From positions 1-5,828 of the forward strand of contig JAFCZV010000133.1 of NCBI GenBank assembly GCA_019314155.1: a DNA stretch of 5,828 bases. The letters run 5' to 3'. The position numbers and the translations under genes are program-made. Source of the stretch: Deltaproteobacteria bacterium (lineage in GTDB: Bacteria; Desulfobacterota; Desulfobacteria; Desulfobacterales; UBA11574). The notes under the pieces were generated by a model. That model made no database searches. It had not been told where the DNA came from and saw only the letters and a program-made list of their open reading frames with translations. This document shows, piece after piece, positions 5,263 to 5,828 of the stretch (position 1 is the first letter of the stretch; the number at the start of each line of letters is the position of its first letter).

Positions 5263-5828
5263 ATGACTTTAATGACTCCCGAGCAGTTTGAAGAGAGCCT
5301 GAAGAATATGAAACCCAGGGTTTACATGAACGGGAAGCGGGTGGAGAATGTTCTCGAGAACCCCAACACCCGAACCGTTGTCGAGTCCAACAAGGCCAGT
5401 TATCGATGGGCCCTGGATCCGGAGTACAAAGACATCATGTCTTGCTACTCACCGATTATTGACGGCCCGGTTAATCGCTACACCCACGTGAGCACCAGCA
5501 GAGAGGATCTTGTCAGGAAAGCTGAGGCAGGAACATTTACGGCCGAAAGGCTGGGAACCTGCATATACCGTTGTGTGGGCTACGATGCCTTCCATGCCCT
5601 GGCCGGCACCACCTGGGAAATGGATCATGATCTGGGTACGGCATATCACCCGCGTTTTATGGAATTTCTCAAGATGGTTCAGGAAAAGGATCTTTCTGTT
5701 GCCGGCGCTTTGACTGAACCCAGGGGAAGGAGGGACAAGAAAACCCTGGATTGGCCAGACCCTTATCTTTCCCTGAAAGTGGTGAAAAAGAACGAGAAGG
5801 GTATCGTTGTCCGGGGTGCCAAGATCAA
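5263..5828 (+). CDS. abfD: 4-hydroxybutyryl-CoA dehydratase-like protein, N-terminal part (3' end outside window)
   Basis: The frame stays open for 188 codons to the window edge; the family is about 490 residues long. The start (MTLMTPEQFEESLKNMKPRV), NRYTHVSTSREDL (71-83), CIYRCVGYDAFHAL (100-113), GTAYHPRFMEFLKMVQEKDL (125-144) and IVVRGAKI (181-188) line up almost without gaps with Clostridium aminobutyricum AbfD as I remember it. C100 and C104 occupy the places of C99 and C103, two ligands of that enzyme's [4Fe-4S] cluster; the other two ligands (His and Cys near 292-299) are outside the window. AbfD uses FAD and the cluster to dehydrate 4-hydroxybutyryl-CoA to crotonyl-CoA and can isomerise vinylacetyl-CoA. 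The related flavin monooxygenases (HpaB) lack this cysteine pair, so the dehydratase branch is favoured. Differences such as TEPRGRR for TDPKGDR leave room for a paralogue acting on another hydroxyacyl-CoA. Confidence 0.85.
   Translation, partial: MTLMTPEQFEESLKNMKPRVYMNGKRVENVLENPNTRTVVESNKASYRWALDPEYKDIMSCYSPIIDGPVNRYTHVSTSREDLVRKAEAGTFTAERLGTCIYRCVGYDAFHALAGTTWEMDHDLGTAYHPRFMEFLKMVQEKDLSVAGALTEPRGRRDKKTLDWPDPYLSLKVVKKNEKGIVVRGAKI

Noticed and set aside
1..5828. CRISPR array, tRNA or rRNA genes, or defence system
   Set aside because: No regularly spaced repeats, cloverleaf sequences, rRNA segments or defence-type domains were seen on either strand.

Overview
The window looks like chromosomal DNA of an anaerobic bacterium of moderate GC content, most plausibly a sulfate reducer or syntroph of the Desulfobacterota. 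This rests on gene content: the tail of a tungsten-type aldehyde:ferredoxin oxidoreductase (AOR), an acyl-CoA ligase translationally coupled to it, and the start of a protein closely resembling 4-hydroxybutyryl-CoA dehydratase, an oxygen-sensitive iron-sulfur/FAD enzyme. The taxonomic placement is inference. All recognisable genes lie on the + strand.

Layout. Bases 2-307 are the last 101 codons of an AOR. It overlaps by 4 bp (ATGA) with a 561-aa AMP-forming acyl-CoA ligase (304-1989); together they could turn an aldehyde into its CoA ester, or the reverse. After 119 bp comes a 232-aa exported zinc-dependent phospholipase C / S1-P1 nuclease-type protein (2109-2807) with an apparently complete set of zinc ligands. 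Bases 2808-3391 hold no intact gene. They contain a possible decayed reading frame, a strong hairpin, a terminator-like element and a good sigma70-type promoter that probably drives aroC. Chorismate synthase (aroC, 3392-4474) is complete and normal. The 340-bp gap after it carries a large imperfect inverted repeat that looks like a dispersed intergenic element. A small KH-domain RNA-binding protein (khpA, 4815-5045) follows. A 217-bp structured spacer then leads to the 5' part of an abfD-like dehydratase (5263 to the window end).

The genes do not form one operon. Only AOR and the ligase are clearly linked. The phospholipase, aroC, khpA and the dehydratase each sit behind their own spacer of about 120-580 bp and look like separate units. 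I found no mobile element with a recognisable transposase, no CRISPR array, no tRNA or rRNA and no defence system. The less ordinary content is in the spacers: a 15-bp exact repeat shared by two of them, nested hairpins, and a reading frame broken by several stops. Nothing here can be claimed as a new biological system.
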